Shown: one piece after another, positions 7,945-16,700 of the stretch | Numbering within the stretch: the first letter of the stretch is position 1 | Layout: each line of letters opens with the position of its first letter | Assembly (NCBI GenBank): GCA_007130445.1 | Contig: SLSM01000340.1 | Coordinates: 1-27,821 of the forward strand | Direction of reading: 5' to 3' | DNA from: Trueperaceae bacterium | GTDB taxonomy: Bacteria > Deinococcota > Deinococci > Deinococcales > Trueperaceae | Length of the DNA stretch: 27,821 nucleotides | Position numbers and translations under genes: made by a program | Notes under the pieces: model-generated | What the model saw: the letters and a program-made list of their open reading frames with translations, nothing else | Databases searched by the model: none | Told to the model about the DNA's origin: nothing

Positions 7945-9016
7945 CGATGAACGGCAGTCCCTTCAGCCGTGCCGCGAACGCCGGGTCGGCTAGTGGCAGC
8001 GCGACCAGGCGACTGCCGTAGCCGACGTTCCGCAACCGGCGGACCGCGCGAAGCAGCGGGTCGGCGGCGGCGAGCGTCAGCGCCAACGCGTGGGCCCCGT
8101 GGTCTGCGGCGCGCCGCACGGCCGTGTGCACGAGCCGGGTCGCCACGAGGGGGTCGTCGTCCGCGACGCACAGCAGACTGGCGTAGGACACGCGCAAGGG
8201 CGACCCGACCGCCGGCAGCCGCCTCGCACCACGCAACACACGACCGACGTCCAGCAGCGGCTTCAGCGCAGAGAGTCGACGGCCATAGCCGCGCACCACC
8301 GTCTGGCGCACGGCGTGCTGGTCCCACACCGCCACGACACCCCGCACGCGGCCGGCGCTCGTGTCGAGCAGGACGTCGTCCAGCGACAGGCTCGGCAGGT
8401 CGCCCAGCAGGTCTCCGGCGACGACGAGCGGGAACAGGTCGCGCTTCGGGCCATGACGAGCGAGGAAGTCGAGCACCTCGTCGAGATCCTCGGGTGTCGC
8501 ACGTCGGAGCCGTGTCTCGACGTCGCGCCGGCGGATGCGCGTGGCCGCGAACGTGAGGGTGTGCAGGTCGGCGACCGGGACGAAGCCGTCGCCGCGCCGC
8601 GCCGGCCTGTCGAGCAACACCCGCTCGGCGCTGCGGTTGCCGCTGCTGATCGTCGCGAAGGCACCGGCGAGGTCGCGCTGCCCGAGGTGGTCGCGCAGCG
8701 CGCGGAGGCCGCGGGGTACCAGCGCCCGGCCCTCGTACGCCGGCGCGACCCGCAGGTGGCCCACGTACCCCACCTCGCACGGCCGGCCGCCCAGGTAGAC
8801 GTCGCGTACGGCCGCGCTCGCGACCGCCACGACGCTTCCCTCCGCTCGCGCTACCAGCGTGAGCGGGGCACGGCCAGTGAGCGCCTCGCCGGCGCAATAC
8901 GAGGGCTCGCGCTGGAACGACAACGCGACCGCGCCGGGAACGGTCGACGCGCGGAGCAGCGCGCGGATGGCCGCGTCGTCGGCCGGGCCTGCGGGCTCGA
9001 TGACGGGTCTGCTCAT
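7928..9016 (-). CDS. Two-domain GNAT-like acetyltransferase
   Basis: A 362-residue protein. The first half reads as a GNAT domain (VIEPAGPADDAAIRALLRAS at the start, then CEVGYVGHLRVAPAYEGRAL around the acetyl-CoA site and FATISSGNRSAERVL). The second half starts again with RLRRATPEDLDEVLDFLARH and ends with a weaker GNAT-like pattern, suggesting a tandem or degenerate second domain. The ATG at 9016 overlaps the stop of the upstream radical SAM gene as ATGA, fixing the start. The substrate is unknown; in this operon it could acylate the radical SAM product or carry out an amino-acid-like ligation as some tandem GNAT proteins do. Confidence 0.8.
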   Translation of the reverse strand: MSRPVIEPAGPADDAAIRALLRASTVPGAVALSFQREPSYCAGEALTGRAPLTLVARAEGSVVAVASAAVRDVYLGGRPCEVGYVGHLRVAPAYEGRALVPRGLRALRDHLGQRDLAGAFATISSGNRSAERVLLDRPARRGDGFVPVADLHTLTFAATRIRRRDVETRLRRATPEDLDEVLDFLARHGPKRDLFPLVVAGDLLGDLPSLSLDDVLLDTSAGRVRGVVAVWDQHAVRQTVVRGYGRRLSALKPLLDVGRVLRGARRLPAVGSPLRVSYASLLCVADDDPLVATRLVHTAVRRAADHGAHALALTLAAADPLLRAVRRLRNVGYGSRLVALPLADPAFAARLKGLPFIDAARL

Positions 9017-10365
9017 GCTTCGAGCAGCGGGCTCAGGTCGCTCTCGTCGCCGAGAGGGTAGTGGTCGCGAACGGAGACCTCGGCGCGCAGCATGCCGTTG
9101 ATCACGAAGAAGTTGCGCCACATGAACGCGCTGGCCCGGTTGGTGCGCGTGAGCGAGCGGCGCACGATGCTCGGCACCGCATAGAAGCGCCGACGCGCCG
9201 CCAGGCAGCCGGCCTGGAGTTCGTCGGGCGCCATGCCGGCGGGCTCGAACGGGATGACGTTGTAGGCGTAGTCCGGGTCGAGCCACCAGCGCTCGAAGCG
9301 CAACCGCCCCTCGCGCTCGAGTCGCTCGTAGAGCGGCGTCCCCGGGAAGGGCGTGAGGTGGTTGAACGCCGCCATGTAGAAGCCGTGCTCGTGCGCGAAG
9401 TCGACCGTGGCGTCGAACGCCTCGGGCGTGTCGTGGTCGTAGCCGAAGACGAAGGTGGCGTACAGGCGCAGCTTGTGACGCCGCAGGTTGGCGAGCGCGA
9501 CCTCATACCCGCCGCGCATGGTGTTGAAGTCCTTGCCCATGGCGGCGAGGTTGCGCGGATCCAGACTCTCGAACCCGATCAGCACGCCCTGACAACCGCT
9601 GCGCACCAGCAACTCCAGGAACGCCTCGTCGTGCGCCGCGTTGATGCTCGCCTGCGACACCCAGCGCACGTTCAGGGGCGCCAGCGCCTCGAAGAACGCC
9701 TTCGCCTGGCGCATGTTCGAGGTGATGTTGTCGTCGACGAAGAACAGCAGCTTGTGGCGGTCCTTGATGCGGCGGATCTCGTCCAACACGTCGTCGATCG
9801 GGCGCCGCGTCTGCTGCTGAGCGAACACGGTCTGCACCGCACAGAAGTCGCAGTGGAAGTGACACCCGCGACCGGCCTCGACCAGTCCGATCGGCAGGTA
9901 GCGCTTGCCCTCGAAGATGCTCCGGTCGGGTCGCAGGCCGCCGAGCGCGGGGCGACCGACGCCTTGGTAGCGCTGCTTGAGACGGCCGTGGCGGGCGTCG
10001 TCGAGCAGTTCGGCCCACACGGTCTCGGCCTCGCCCACCACGACGGCCTCGGCGTAGCGCGCCACCTCGTCGGGTTGCAGCGTGGCGTGGAAGCCGCCCA
10101 TCACCACCGGGACGCCGCGCCGGCGGTAGGCACTGGCGATCTGATACGCGCGCTTGGCGGTGTAGGTCTCCACCGAGATCGCCACCAGGTCGGTCGGCGC
10201 GTCGTAATCGATGCCTTCCATGCGGTCGTCGAAGAAGCGCACCTGCACGCCCGCGGGCGTCAGACCGGCGATCGTCGCGGCCGGCAGCGGCTCCATCTGC
10301 CACGAACCGATGTAGCGCTGCCCGGTTCGCCGGCCGATGCAGGGGTGGACGATGGTCAGCCGCAC
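9013..10365 (-). CDS. B12-binding-domain radical SAM enzyme (first of two)
   Basis: The 450-residue protein has an N-terminal cobalamin-binding-like Rossmann domain (about 1-130; DLVAISVETYTAKRAYQ, VPVVMGGFHATL, AVVVGEAE) and a radical SAM domain with CHFHCDFC, giving the CxxxCxxC cluster site Cys168, Cys172 and Cys175. The classic DxHxxG B12 motif is absent, as in several members of this class, so B12 use is inferred from the family. Members methylate unactivated carbons or carry out ring-forming steps. Translation starts at GTG (10365), four bases after the upstream radical SAM stop. The substrate is unknown. Confidence 0.9.
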   Translation of the reverse strand: MRLTIVHPCIGRRTGQRYIGSWQMEPLPAATIAGLTPAGVQVRFFDDRMEGIDYDAPTDLVAISVETYTAKRAYQIASAYRRRGVPVVMGGFHATLQPDEVARYAEAVVVGEAETVWAELLDDARHGRLKQRYQGVGRPALGGLRPDRSIFEGKRYLPIGLVEAGRGCHFHCDFCAVQTVFAQQQTRRPIDDVLDEIRRIKDRHKLLFFVDDNITSNMRQAKAFFEALAPLNVRWVSQASINAAHDEAFLELLVRSGCQGVLIGFESLDPRNLAAMGKDFNTMRGGYEVALANLRRHKLRLYATFVFGYDHDTPEAFDATVDFAHEHGFYMAAFNHLTPFPGTPLYERLEREGRLRFERWWLDPDYAYNVIPFEPAGMAPDELQAGCLAARRRFYAVPSIVRRSLTRTNRASAFMWRNFFVINGMLRAEVSVRDHYPLGDESDLSPLLEA

Positions 10366-10369
10366 GGGA

Positions 10370-11707
10370 TCAGGCCGCGGCCCGCAGCAGCGGCCAGTCG
10401 CACGTGTAGAAGCGGTGCAGGTTGTGGGCGTAGTAGCGATACCCCATGTTCGCGGCCAGGGCTGCGGGGAGCTGGATCCGCGCGTTCACCAGCCGCTTCG
10501 CGATCGAGGCCCAGCGGTAGGTGCGTTTCCAGGCCCATTCGGTTCGGCGTTCGAGTTCCGGAGCGCTCATCCGCGCGGGTTGGAACACCGCGTGTTGGCC
10601 GTCGTAGAGGCTCCAGTCGCGCTTCAGGATCCGACCCTCGCGCTCCATGCGCTGGAACAGCGGCGTGCCCGGGAAGGGGGTGAGGATGGCGTAGCGAGGG
10701 AGGTCGACGTTGGCCTCGTGCACGAAGTCGGCGGTGGCATCGAAGGTCTCGGCCGTGTCGTCGTCGAAGCCGAACACGAAGCAGCCCATCACCGCGATGC
10801 CGGCGTCGTGCAGCCTCGCCATCACCAAGTGGTAGTCCTGCAGCGCGTTGAAGCCCTTCTTGCTGGCGTGCAGCACGGTGGGGGAGAGCGACTCGAAGCC
10901 GAGCAGCAGGCCGCGGCAGCCGCTGCGCGCGGCCAGATCGAGCAGTTCGGGATCGCGCGCGATGAGCGTGGTCGCCAAGCCGCCCCAGACGATCTTCAGC
11001 GGGATCAGGGCGGTGAAGAGCTCCTTCGCGTACGAGACGTCGGCGATGGGGTTGAGGTCCAGGAACACCAGCCGCCTGGCACCCATCTGGCGGATGTCGT
11101 CGACCACCTCGTTGACCGGGCGTTGCAGCGGTTGGCCCCAGGCGGACGGGACGACGCAGAAGTCGCAGCGGTGGATGCAGCCGCGGGTGGCCTCGATGGT
11201 GTGCAGCAGGGCGTGGTCGGCGCCGGGCAGGAGTTCGCGCTTCGGGAACGGGCGACCCGCGAGTGAGAGCCCCGTCGCCTGGTCGTAGCGCGGGCGCAGC
11301 GCTCCGGCTCGGTGGTCGCGCAACAGCTGGGGGAAGGTGTCCTCGGCGTACCCCGTCACCACGCAGTCGGCGTGCCGAGCCGCTTCGTCGGGCATCAGGG
11401 TGGGGTGGACCCCGCCGAGCACGACCGGAACGCCCCGCTCGCGGAAGCGGTCGGCGATGTCGTACGCGCGCGGGGCCGTGCCGGTGATGGCGCTGATGCC
11501 GACCAGGTCGACGTCGAGCTCGGTGTCCATCTCGTGCACGCCCTCGTCGATCAACGTGAGCTCGACCGTGACGTCGTCGGGGATCAGCGCGGCGAGCGTG
11601 GTGAGCGTGAGCGGGGCGTAGCGCAACGAGCGCTTCCAGATGCCCGTCTTGTGGCGGTAGAGCGGGCCACGCGGTGAGATGAGCGCCAGCTTCATCGGGT
11701 CGGGCAT
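10370..11707 (-). CDS. B12-binding-domain radical SAM enzyme (second of two)
   Basis: A 445-residue paralogue of the next gene, with the same order: a B12-like Rossmann domain (DLVGISAITGTAPRAYD, VPVVLGGVHPTLMPDEAARH) and a radical SAM core with CIHRCDFC (Cys177, Cys181, Cys184). DxHxxG is again absent. The ATG at 11707 has AGGGGG (11719-11714) six bases upstream; the ATG four codons later is an alternative. It is the first gene of the operon running down to 5481. Identity to its neighbour looks moderate by eye, with matching blocks such as FPGTPL and GFESL, so the pair is an old duplication with divided roles rather than a recent copy. Confidence 0.9.
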   Translation of the reverse strand: MPDPMKLALISPRGPLYRHKTGIWKRSLRYAPLTLTTLAALIPDDVTVELTLIDEGVHEMDTELDVDLVGISAITGTAPRAYDIADRFRERGVPVVLGGVHPTLMPDEAARHADCVVTGYAEDTFPQLLRDHRAGALRPRYDQATGLSLAGRPFPKRELLPGADHALLHTIEATRGCIHRCDFCVVPSAWGQPLQRPVNEVVDDIRQMGARRLVFLDLNPIADVSYAKELFTALIPLKIVWGGLATTLIARDPELLDLAARSGCRGLLLGFESLSPTVLHASKKGFNALQDYHLVMARLHDAGIAVMGCFVFGFDDDTAETFDATADFVHEANVDLPRYAILTPFPGTPLFQRMEREGRILKRDWSLYDGQHAVFQPARMSAPELERRTEWAWKRTYRWASIAKRLVNARIQLPAALAANMGYRYYAHNLHRFYTCDWPLLRAAA

Positions 11708-11737
11708 CGAGCACCCCCTGATCGACGTTCCCGTCGC

Positions 11738-11743
11738 ATGCTA
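11738..11743 (-). promoter_or_regulatory. Possible -10 box of the radical SAM/GH3 operon
   Basis: TAGCAT on the minus strand lies about 30 bases before the ATG at 11707, with the AGGGGG site in between. No good -35 is visible, so transcription may also come through from the lipid kinase/epimerase genes upstream. Confidence 0.3.
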
Positions 11744-11784
11744 CGGCGCGCCGCGTGAGGCTGGTGCACGAGTCGTCACGCCGG

Positions 11785-12786
11785 TCACCAGGCCTCGTGC
11801 CACGCGCTCGAGCGCGCCTCGAGCCACGCGAGGTAGTGCGGCAGCGCCTCGCTCAGCCCGTAGCGCGGCTCGTACACGCCCAGGAGGCGATCGATGCGAA
11901 GCGGCGAGCGATCGCGCTCACCGAGCGCAAGCGTGGCGTCGGCAGCGTCTGGCGCGAGCTCGAAGCGCTCCGCGCCCAGCCTACCGGCGAGCGCGCGGCA
12001 CCAGTCGGCGAGCGTCCAGCGCCGCCCGGCGCTGACGTGATACACCGTGAACGCCAGCTCGGGCGCGTCCAGGAGAGCCACCAGCGCCCCGGCCACGTCC
12101 GCTGCGTAGACCCAGTCGCGGGGGCCTTCGCGCGCGAGCACCACGCGCTCGCCCCGGAGCATGGCGCGCGTCGCGAGCATGGGACCGCTGAAGGTGTCGC
12201 GCAGTCCCGTATCGCGCTCCCAGGGGCCGAACACCGCACCCACGCGTGCGCTCACCACGTCGATGCCCCACAGACCGCCCAGCCGCAGGGCGCTGCGCTC
12301 GGCAGCGTACTTGGCGATGCCGTAGACGGCGTTCGGGAGCGGCGCGTCGATGGCCTCGTCGAGCGGCCGGTCGGGGAAGGCGGCGTCTCCGTACACCGAG
12401 GCAGACGACGGATACAGCAGGCGCCGCGCTCCGTGGCGCTGCGCCGCCGCCAGCACCCGGAGCGTGCCCAGATAGTTGACCTGCGCGATCAGGTCGGCGT
12501 CGCGCACCTCGCGCTCGGGGCCTGGCGTGATCGCGGCGGCGTGGACGACGCCGTCGATGCCGCCCTCGGCGGCGGCGAGCGCGAACGCCGCGTCGACGGC
12601 GGCCTCGTCGCGCACGTCGGCGGCGACGAAGAGCACGGTTCCAGGCAGGTCGTCGAAGCGCTCGACGGCGTCAGCCGGCCACGTCTCGGCGCGGTCGACC
12701 GCCACCACGGTGCGCCCACGCTCCAACATGTGCTCCACGAGGTTGCAGCCCACGAACCCGCAGGCGCCCGTCACGACCGTGCTCAC
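11785..12786 (-). CDS. NAD-dependent epimerase/dehydratase (extended SDR)
   Basis: A 333-residue extended short-chain dehydrogenase/reductase of the NDP-sugar epimerase type. The nucleotide-binding loop TGACGFVGCNL (GxxGxxG) is at the N-terminus, followed by VVHAAAITPG, LYPSSASVYGD (catalytic Ser) and YGIAKYAAE (YxxxK). The substrate could be an NDP-sugar or another hydroxyl compound; sequence reading does not settle it. The GTG at 12786 overlaps the lipid kinase stop as GTGA, which argues for co-translation and against the much longer open frame extending upstream. The radical SAM operon begins 77 bases downstream on the same strand. Confidence 0.88.
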   Translation of the reverse strand: MSTVVTGACGFVGCNLVEHMLERGRTVVAVDRAETWPADAVERFDDLPGTVLFVAADVRDEAAVDAAFALAAAEGGIDGVVHAAAITPGPEREVRDADLIAQVNYLGTLRVLAAAQRHGARRLLYPSSASVYGDAAFPDRPLDEAIDAPLPNAVYGIAKYAAERSALRLGGLWGIDVVSARVGAVFGPWERDTGLRDTFSGPMLATRAMLRGERVVLAREGPRDWVYAADVAGALVALLDAPELAFTVYHVSAGRRWTLADWCRALAGRLGAERFELAPDAADATLALGERDRSPLRIDRLLGVYEPRYGLSEALPHYLAWLEARSSAWHEAW

Positions 12787-13697
12787 TCGGTCGCTTCCCG
12801 ATAGTCGTGGGCTGCGATCACGGCCAGCGCGTGGGGAACGACCTCGACCTCGAGCGGCGTCGAGCCGATCACGTCGCCGTCGGCGTGCACGAGCAGAGGT
12901 GGTTCGGCGTCGATGCGCACGCGCGTGGCCGAGCGGAGCTCGCCGATCCCGCGCGCGCCGCTCACCAGGCGCAGCACCTGGGCGGCCGATTGCCAGAAGC
13001 CGGGGTTTCGCAGCACGGCCACGTCGAGCTTGCCGTCGTGCGGATCGACGTCCGGACCGACGTCGACGCCGACGAGCTCGAGACTGGCGGCGTTGAAGAG
13101 CGTGACCGTATGCGCTGCGAGGACCTCCATGTGGCCGTCGATGGTCAGCCTGACGCGGTGGTTGCGCCGCCCCCACATGTTGCGCGCGGCCGCTGCGAAG
13201 TACGCGAGGTAGCCGAGGCGGGCCTTGCTCTGCGCGTCGGCGTCGCGGTTGATCTCGGCGTCGAGGCCCGCGCCGAAGAAGATCAAGGCCAGCGCCCCGT
13301 CGTCGAGGCGGCGCATCACGTCGAGCTGCATCAGCACACCCTCGTCCAGCGCGGCGATGGCCTTCGCGGGATCGATCGGCAGCCGCAGTACCCGCGCCAG
13401 GCCGTTGCCCGTGCCGATCGGGACCACACCGAGCGGTAACCCGTGGCCGCCTCGCACGATGCCGGTCGCTGCGGCGGTGACGGTACCGTCGCCGCCGGCG
13501 ACCAGCACGAGGTCGAAGCCGTCGGTGGCGGCCTCCGCGGCCCAGGTGGTGGCGTCGTCCGCGCCGCTCGTGCGCCGCAACGTCGGCTCGGCGCCGACGC
13601 CGCGGAGTGCCTCGTCGATGGTCGTCTCGACGGCGTCGGGTTTGCCCCGGCCCGACGAGGGGTTGACGATCACGAGGACGCGCTTGCCGTCGAGCAT
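12783..13697 (-). CDS. Diacylglycerol/lipid kinase (DagK/YegS family)
   Basis: The 304-residue protein has the DAGK catalytic domain: VLVIVNPSSGRGK (7-19), VAGGDGTV (66-73) with the nucleotide-binding GGDGT, and PIGTGNGLARVL (93-104). The C-terminal half is a beta-rich domain (AEINRDADAQSKARLGYLAY, VHADGDVIG). Such enzymes phosphorylate diacylglycerol or related lipids at the membrane; YegS-like members act on phosphatidylglycerol or other lipids, so the substrate is open. The ATG at 13697 is taken because TACGAT (13708-13703) ends five bases before it, a leaderless arrangement. It is the first gene on this strand and diverges from the MFS gene. Confidence 0.92.
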   Translation of the reverse strand: MLDGKRVLVIVNPSSGRGKPDAVETTIDEALRGVGAEPTLRRTSGADDATTWAAEAATDGFDLVLVAGGDGTVTAAATGIVRGGHGLPLGVVPIGTGNGLARVLRLPIDPAKAIAALDEGVLMQLDVMRRLDDGALALIFFGAGLDAEINRDADAQSKARLGYLAYFAAAARNMWGRRNHRVRLTIDGHMEVLAAHTVTLFNAASLELVGVDVGPDVDPHDGKLDVAVLRNPGFWQSAAQVLRLVSGARGIGELRSATRVRIDAEPPLLVHADGDVIGSTPLEVEVVPHALAVIAAHDYREATE

Positions 13698-13702
13698 GCC
13701 CC

Positions 13703-13708
13703 ATCGTA
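13703..13708 (-). promoter_or_regulatory. -10 box of the lipid kinase gene
   Basis: TACGAT lies five bases before the ATG at 13697 on the minus strand, predicting a leaderless mRNA. A -35 match is not obvious. It shares a 113-base divergent region with the MFS promoter. Confidence 0.45.
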
Positions 13709-13797
13709 TCCGCGCGTGCGTCGTCGTGGTCCCCGTGCACGGCGATCGTGTGCCGAGCGCGGCGCCGTGGCGCACCGTCGCGACCCCGGCGCGGGTG

Positions 13798-13803
13798 TAC
13801 CGT
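13798..13803 (+). promoter_or_regulatory. -10 box of the MFS transporter gene
   Basis: TACCGT ends seven bases before the ATG at 13811 and no Shine-Dalgarno is present, predicting a leaderless mRNA. The identical hexamer and spacing occur before 20063. Confidence 0.45.
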
Positions 13804-13810
13804 CGTCGCC

Positions 13811-15013
13811 ATGGCCATCGCGGCGCGGACGAACATCGCCCTCACTGGTGCACCCCTCGCGCTGCTGATCACCACGGCGCACGTCGCGAACGACGCCTTC
13901 AGCAACGTGCTGCCAGCGTTCCTGCCGACGCTGCAGCTGCGCTTCGGTCTGGGCGAGGCCGCCCTGGCCGGGCTGGTCGCCCTCATCTCCTTGTCGGGCA
14001 ACGTGCTGCAGGCCTTCGCGGGCGCCCTCACGGACAGGTGGGGTCGCAGGCGTGCGGCGGCCCTGGGTCTGCTGTTGTCGTCCGTGCTGATGAGCTTCAT
14101 CGCGGTGGCCCCGACGGTCGGCGTACTGGTGGTGCTGCTCGCGTTCGGCGGCATCGGCTCGGCGGTGTTCCATCCCGGCGCGGTGGCGATGATGCGCGGC
14201 GTCGGGGGGCGCATCACCTTCAACGTGGGGCTGTTCGCCGCCGGCGGCGCCGTCGGCACCGCGGTCATGCCGGTGGTCGTCCTGGCGGTCCTGCGTGGCT
14301 ACGGAGCCGAGTACGTGCCGCTGTTGGCGTTGGTCGGCGTGGTCTTGGCCGTGGCCCTCTTCGCGCTGTCGCCGGTGCAGCCTCGCTCGCGCGGCGCGAC
14401 GCGACCCAAGGTGTTCGACGCGGCGCTCTTCCGGGGCCCGGTGGGTGTGCTGGCGTTCGCCGGGATCATGCGCGCCACGGCCTTCGTGAGCTTCGCGAAC
14501 GCGATGCCGCTGTACCTGGTGAACGTCCGCGGGTTCGCCGCGGACGCGCCGGTCATCGGGAGCACGCTGGCGGCGTACGGCTTCGCGGCCGCGGCCGCCG
14601 GCCTCCTCGCGGGCGCGCTCGAGGGCCGCATCGGCCGCGTCCGGCTGATCGTGTTCAGCATGCTGCTCGCCGTGCCGGTCCTGATGGCCACGCTCGCCGT
14701 GGCGCCGGGCACGCAGGCGTTCTTCGTCCTGGTGGCGCTGGCCGGCCTGCTTACGAACGCCTCGGTACCGCTGCTCGTGGTGAGCGCGCAGGACATGGCT
14801 CCGAACAACGTCGGCAGCGCGTCGGGCATGCTCATGGGCTTCACCTGGGGGATGGCCGGCGTCGCCTACCTCGGCTTCGGCGCGTTGCAAGAAGCGATCG
14901 GGATCACCCCGGCGCTGCTCGCGAGCTTCGTGTTCCTGATCCCGGCCGCCGCCCTGGCGGCTCGGGTCCTGCTGCGCCATCGCGCGCAGCTGAGCGAGCC
15001 CGACGGGGCGTGA
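13811..15013 (+). CDS. MFS transporter, Fsr-like
   Basis: The 400-residue integral membrane protein has about 12 hydrophobic segments. TTAHVANDAFSNVLPAFLP in TM1, the loop 2-3 motif GALTDRWGRRR, and GGIGSAVFHPGAVAMMRG in TM4 resemble the fosmidomycin-resistance (Fsr) branch of the major facilitator superfamily, which exports small molecules by proton antiport. The substrate is not predictable. The start follows a leaderless-type -10 box; the longer frame from 13748 overlaps the promoter. It ends three bases from the convergent pgi stop. It faces away from the lipid kinase gene, so it might share regulation with it. Confidence 0.9.
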   Translation: MAIAARTNIALTGAPLALLITTAHVANDAFSNVLPAFLPTLQLRFGLGEAALAGLVALISLSGNVLQAFAGALTDRWGRRRAAALGLLLSSVLMSFIAVAPTVGVLVVLLAFGGIGSAVFHPGAVAMMRGVGGRITFNVGLFAAGGAVGTAVMPVVVLAVLRGYGAEYVPLLALVGVVLAVALFALSPVQPRSRGATRPKVFDAALFRGPVGVLAFAGIMRATAFVSFANAMPLYLVNVRGFAADAPVIGSTLAAYGFAAAAAGLLAGALEGRIGRVRLIVFSMLLAVPVLMATLAVAPGTQAFFVLVALAGLLTNASVPLLVVSAQDMAPNNVGSASGMLMGFTWGMAGVAYLGFGALQEAIGITPALLASFVFLIPAAALAARVLLRHRAQLSEPDGA

Positions 15014-15016
15014 GCG

Positions 15017-16672
15017 TCAGCCGGCGCGCATGCGCTTGTACGCCTCGATGAGCGCGTTGGTCGAGGCGTCGTGGCTGGTCACGCGCGCATCGCCGCGCAG
15101 GTCGCGCAGCACGCCCTCGGCGAGCACCTTACCGAGCTCCACGCCCATCTGGTCGAAGGAGTTCACGTTCCAGATCACGCCCTGGACGAAGATCTTGTGC
15201 TCGTACAGGGCGATCAGCGTGCCCAACGTGCGGGGCGTGAGTCGAGGGTAGAGGAAGGTCGTGGAGGGCCGGTTGCCCTCGAAGGTCGTGGCCGCGGTCA
15301 GCAGGTCGAGCCGACCTGGGTCGTCGGCGAGGCCGGAGTCGCTCGCCAGCAAGGCCGCCCGCGCCTCCGCGGCCGTGCGTCCGCGCATGAGCGCCTCGCC
15401 CTGTGCGAAGACGTTCGACAGCAGCATGTCGTGGTGATCCCCGAGCGGCGCGTGCGACCGTGCCGCCGCCAGGAAGTCGCACGGCACCAGCCTCGTGCCC
15501 TGGTGGAGCAGCTGGTAGAAGGCGTGCTGGCCGTTGGTGCCGGGCTCGCCCCAGACGATCGGGCCGGTGTCGACGCCGACGGGACGGCCCTCGCGGTCGA
15601 CGTGCTTGCCGTTGCTCTCCATGTCGGCCTGCTGGAAGTAGGCCGCGAAGCGGGCCAGGTGGTGGTCGTACGGGAGGATCGCGTGGCTGGCGGCGCCCCA
15701 GAAGTTGTGGTACCAGACGCCGAGCAGCGCGAGCAGCACCGGCACGTTGCGCTCGAGCGGGGCGTCGCGGAGGTGCCGATCGGCTGTGTGAGCGCCGCGC
15801 AGCAGGTCGTCGAAGCGCTCCGGTCCGATCGCCAGCATGATCGGGAGCCCGACGGCGCCCCACAGCGAGAAGCGCCCGCCCACCCAGTCCCAGAATCCGA
15901 AGGTCGACCCGCGCGCGATCCCGAACGCCGCGACGGCCTCGGCGTTGGTGCTGATCGCGACGAAGTGCCGCGCGACCGCAGCTTCGTCGTCGGTGCGTTC
16001 GACGAACCACGCGCGGGCGCTGTGCGCGTTCGCCATCGTCTCCTGCGTGTTGAAGGTCTTGCTCGCCACCAGGAACAGCGTCGTGTCCGGGTCGACGCGG
16101 CGCAGCACGTCGCCGATGTCGCTCGGGTCGACGTTCGACACGAAGTGGCTGCGCAGCCGCTCGTGTTGGTAGGGCGCCAGCGCGGTGGTGACCATCTTGG
16201 GGCCGAGGTCGCTACCGCCGATGCCGATGTTGACCACGTCCGTGATGGGCCGGCCGCTGCGGCCGGTGTGCGTTCCGTCGCGGACGGCGTCGGAGAACGC
16301 GCGCATGCGTGCGAGCACGGCGCGCACCTCGGGCATCACGTCGGCGCCATCGACGACGATCGGCGCGTCGCCTTGATGCCGCAGCGCGGTGTGCAACACG
16401 GCGCGGTCCTCGGTGCGGTTGATGCGCTCACCGGTGCACATCGCCTCGATCATCCGCGGTACGCCCGCCTGGCGAGCGAGGTCGAGGAGCAGGGCCAGTG
16501 TCGTGTCGTCGATGCGGTGCTTCGAGTAGTCGACGAGCACGTCGCCGACGGTGGCGTGGTAGCGCTCGAAGCGCCCGGGGTCGCGCGCGAACAGGTCGCG
16601 CATGTGCACGTCGTCGAGATCGTGGCGATGCCCGCGCAGAGCCCGCCAGGCCGGATGATCGGTCGGTGGCAT
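15017..16672 (-). CDS. pgi: Glucose-6-phosphate isomerase
   Basis: Pgi interconverts glucose-6-phosphate and fructose-6-phosphate in glycolysis and gluconeogenesis. The 551-residue protein matches the long E. coli form (549) throughout: VNIGIGGSDLGPKM (148-161), LVASKTFNTQETMAN (201-215), NGKHVDREG with Glu352 just upstream, GTNGQHAFYQLLHQG with His383, and a C-terminal NVNSFDQMGVELGK whose final Lys is the active-site lysine. The ATG at 16672 has AGAGGA about seven bases upstream; the open frame continues further but carries no homology. It follows a small secreted-protein gene by 28 bases and probably shares its transcript. It converges with the MFS gene with a 3-base gap. Confidence 0.98.
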   Translation of the reverse strand: MPPTDHPAWRALRGHRHDLDDVHMRDLFARDPGRFERYHATVGDVLVDYSKHRIDDTTLALLLDLARQAGVPRMIEAMCTGERINRTEDRAVLHTALRHQGDAPIVVDGADVMPEVRAVLARMRAFSDAVRDGTHTGRSGRPITDVVNIGIGGSDLGPKMVTTALAPYQHERLRSHFVSNVDPSDIGDVLRRVDPDTTLFLVASKTFNTQETMANAHSARAWFVERTDDEAAVARHFVAISTNAEAVAAFGIARGSTFGFWDWVGGRFSLWGAVGLPIMLAIGPERFDDLLRGAHTADRHLRDAPLERNVPVLLALLGVWYHNFWGAASHAILPYDHHLARFAAYFQQADMESNGKHVDREGRPVGVDTGPIVWGEPGTNGQHAFYQLLHQGTRLVPCDFLAAARSHAPLGDHHDMLLSNVFAQGEALMRGRTAAEARAALLASDSGLADDPGRLDLLTAATTFEGNRPSTTFLYPRLTPRTLGTLIALYEHKIFVQGVIWNVNSFDQMGVELGKVLAEGVLRDLRGDARVTSHDASTNALIEAYKRMRAG

Positions 16673-16700
16673 GGGACGTTCCTCTCGGGTCTGGCCGGCC

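Noticed and set aside
11785..14268. 827-residue minus-strand open frame suggesting a fusion around the epimerase
   Set aside because: Only the part from GTG 12786 is epimerase. The rest runs out of frame through the lipid kinase and opposite the MFS gene with no recognisable domain.
15026..15035. GCGCATGCGC palindrome near the MFS/pgi junction
   Set aside because: It is inside the pgi coding sequence, has no loop or T-run, and such palindromes are common in GC-rich DNA.
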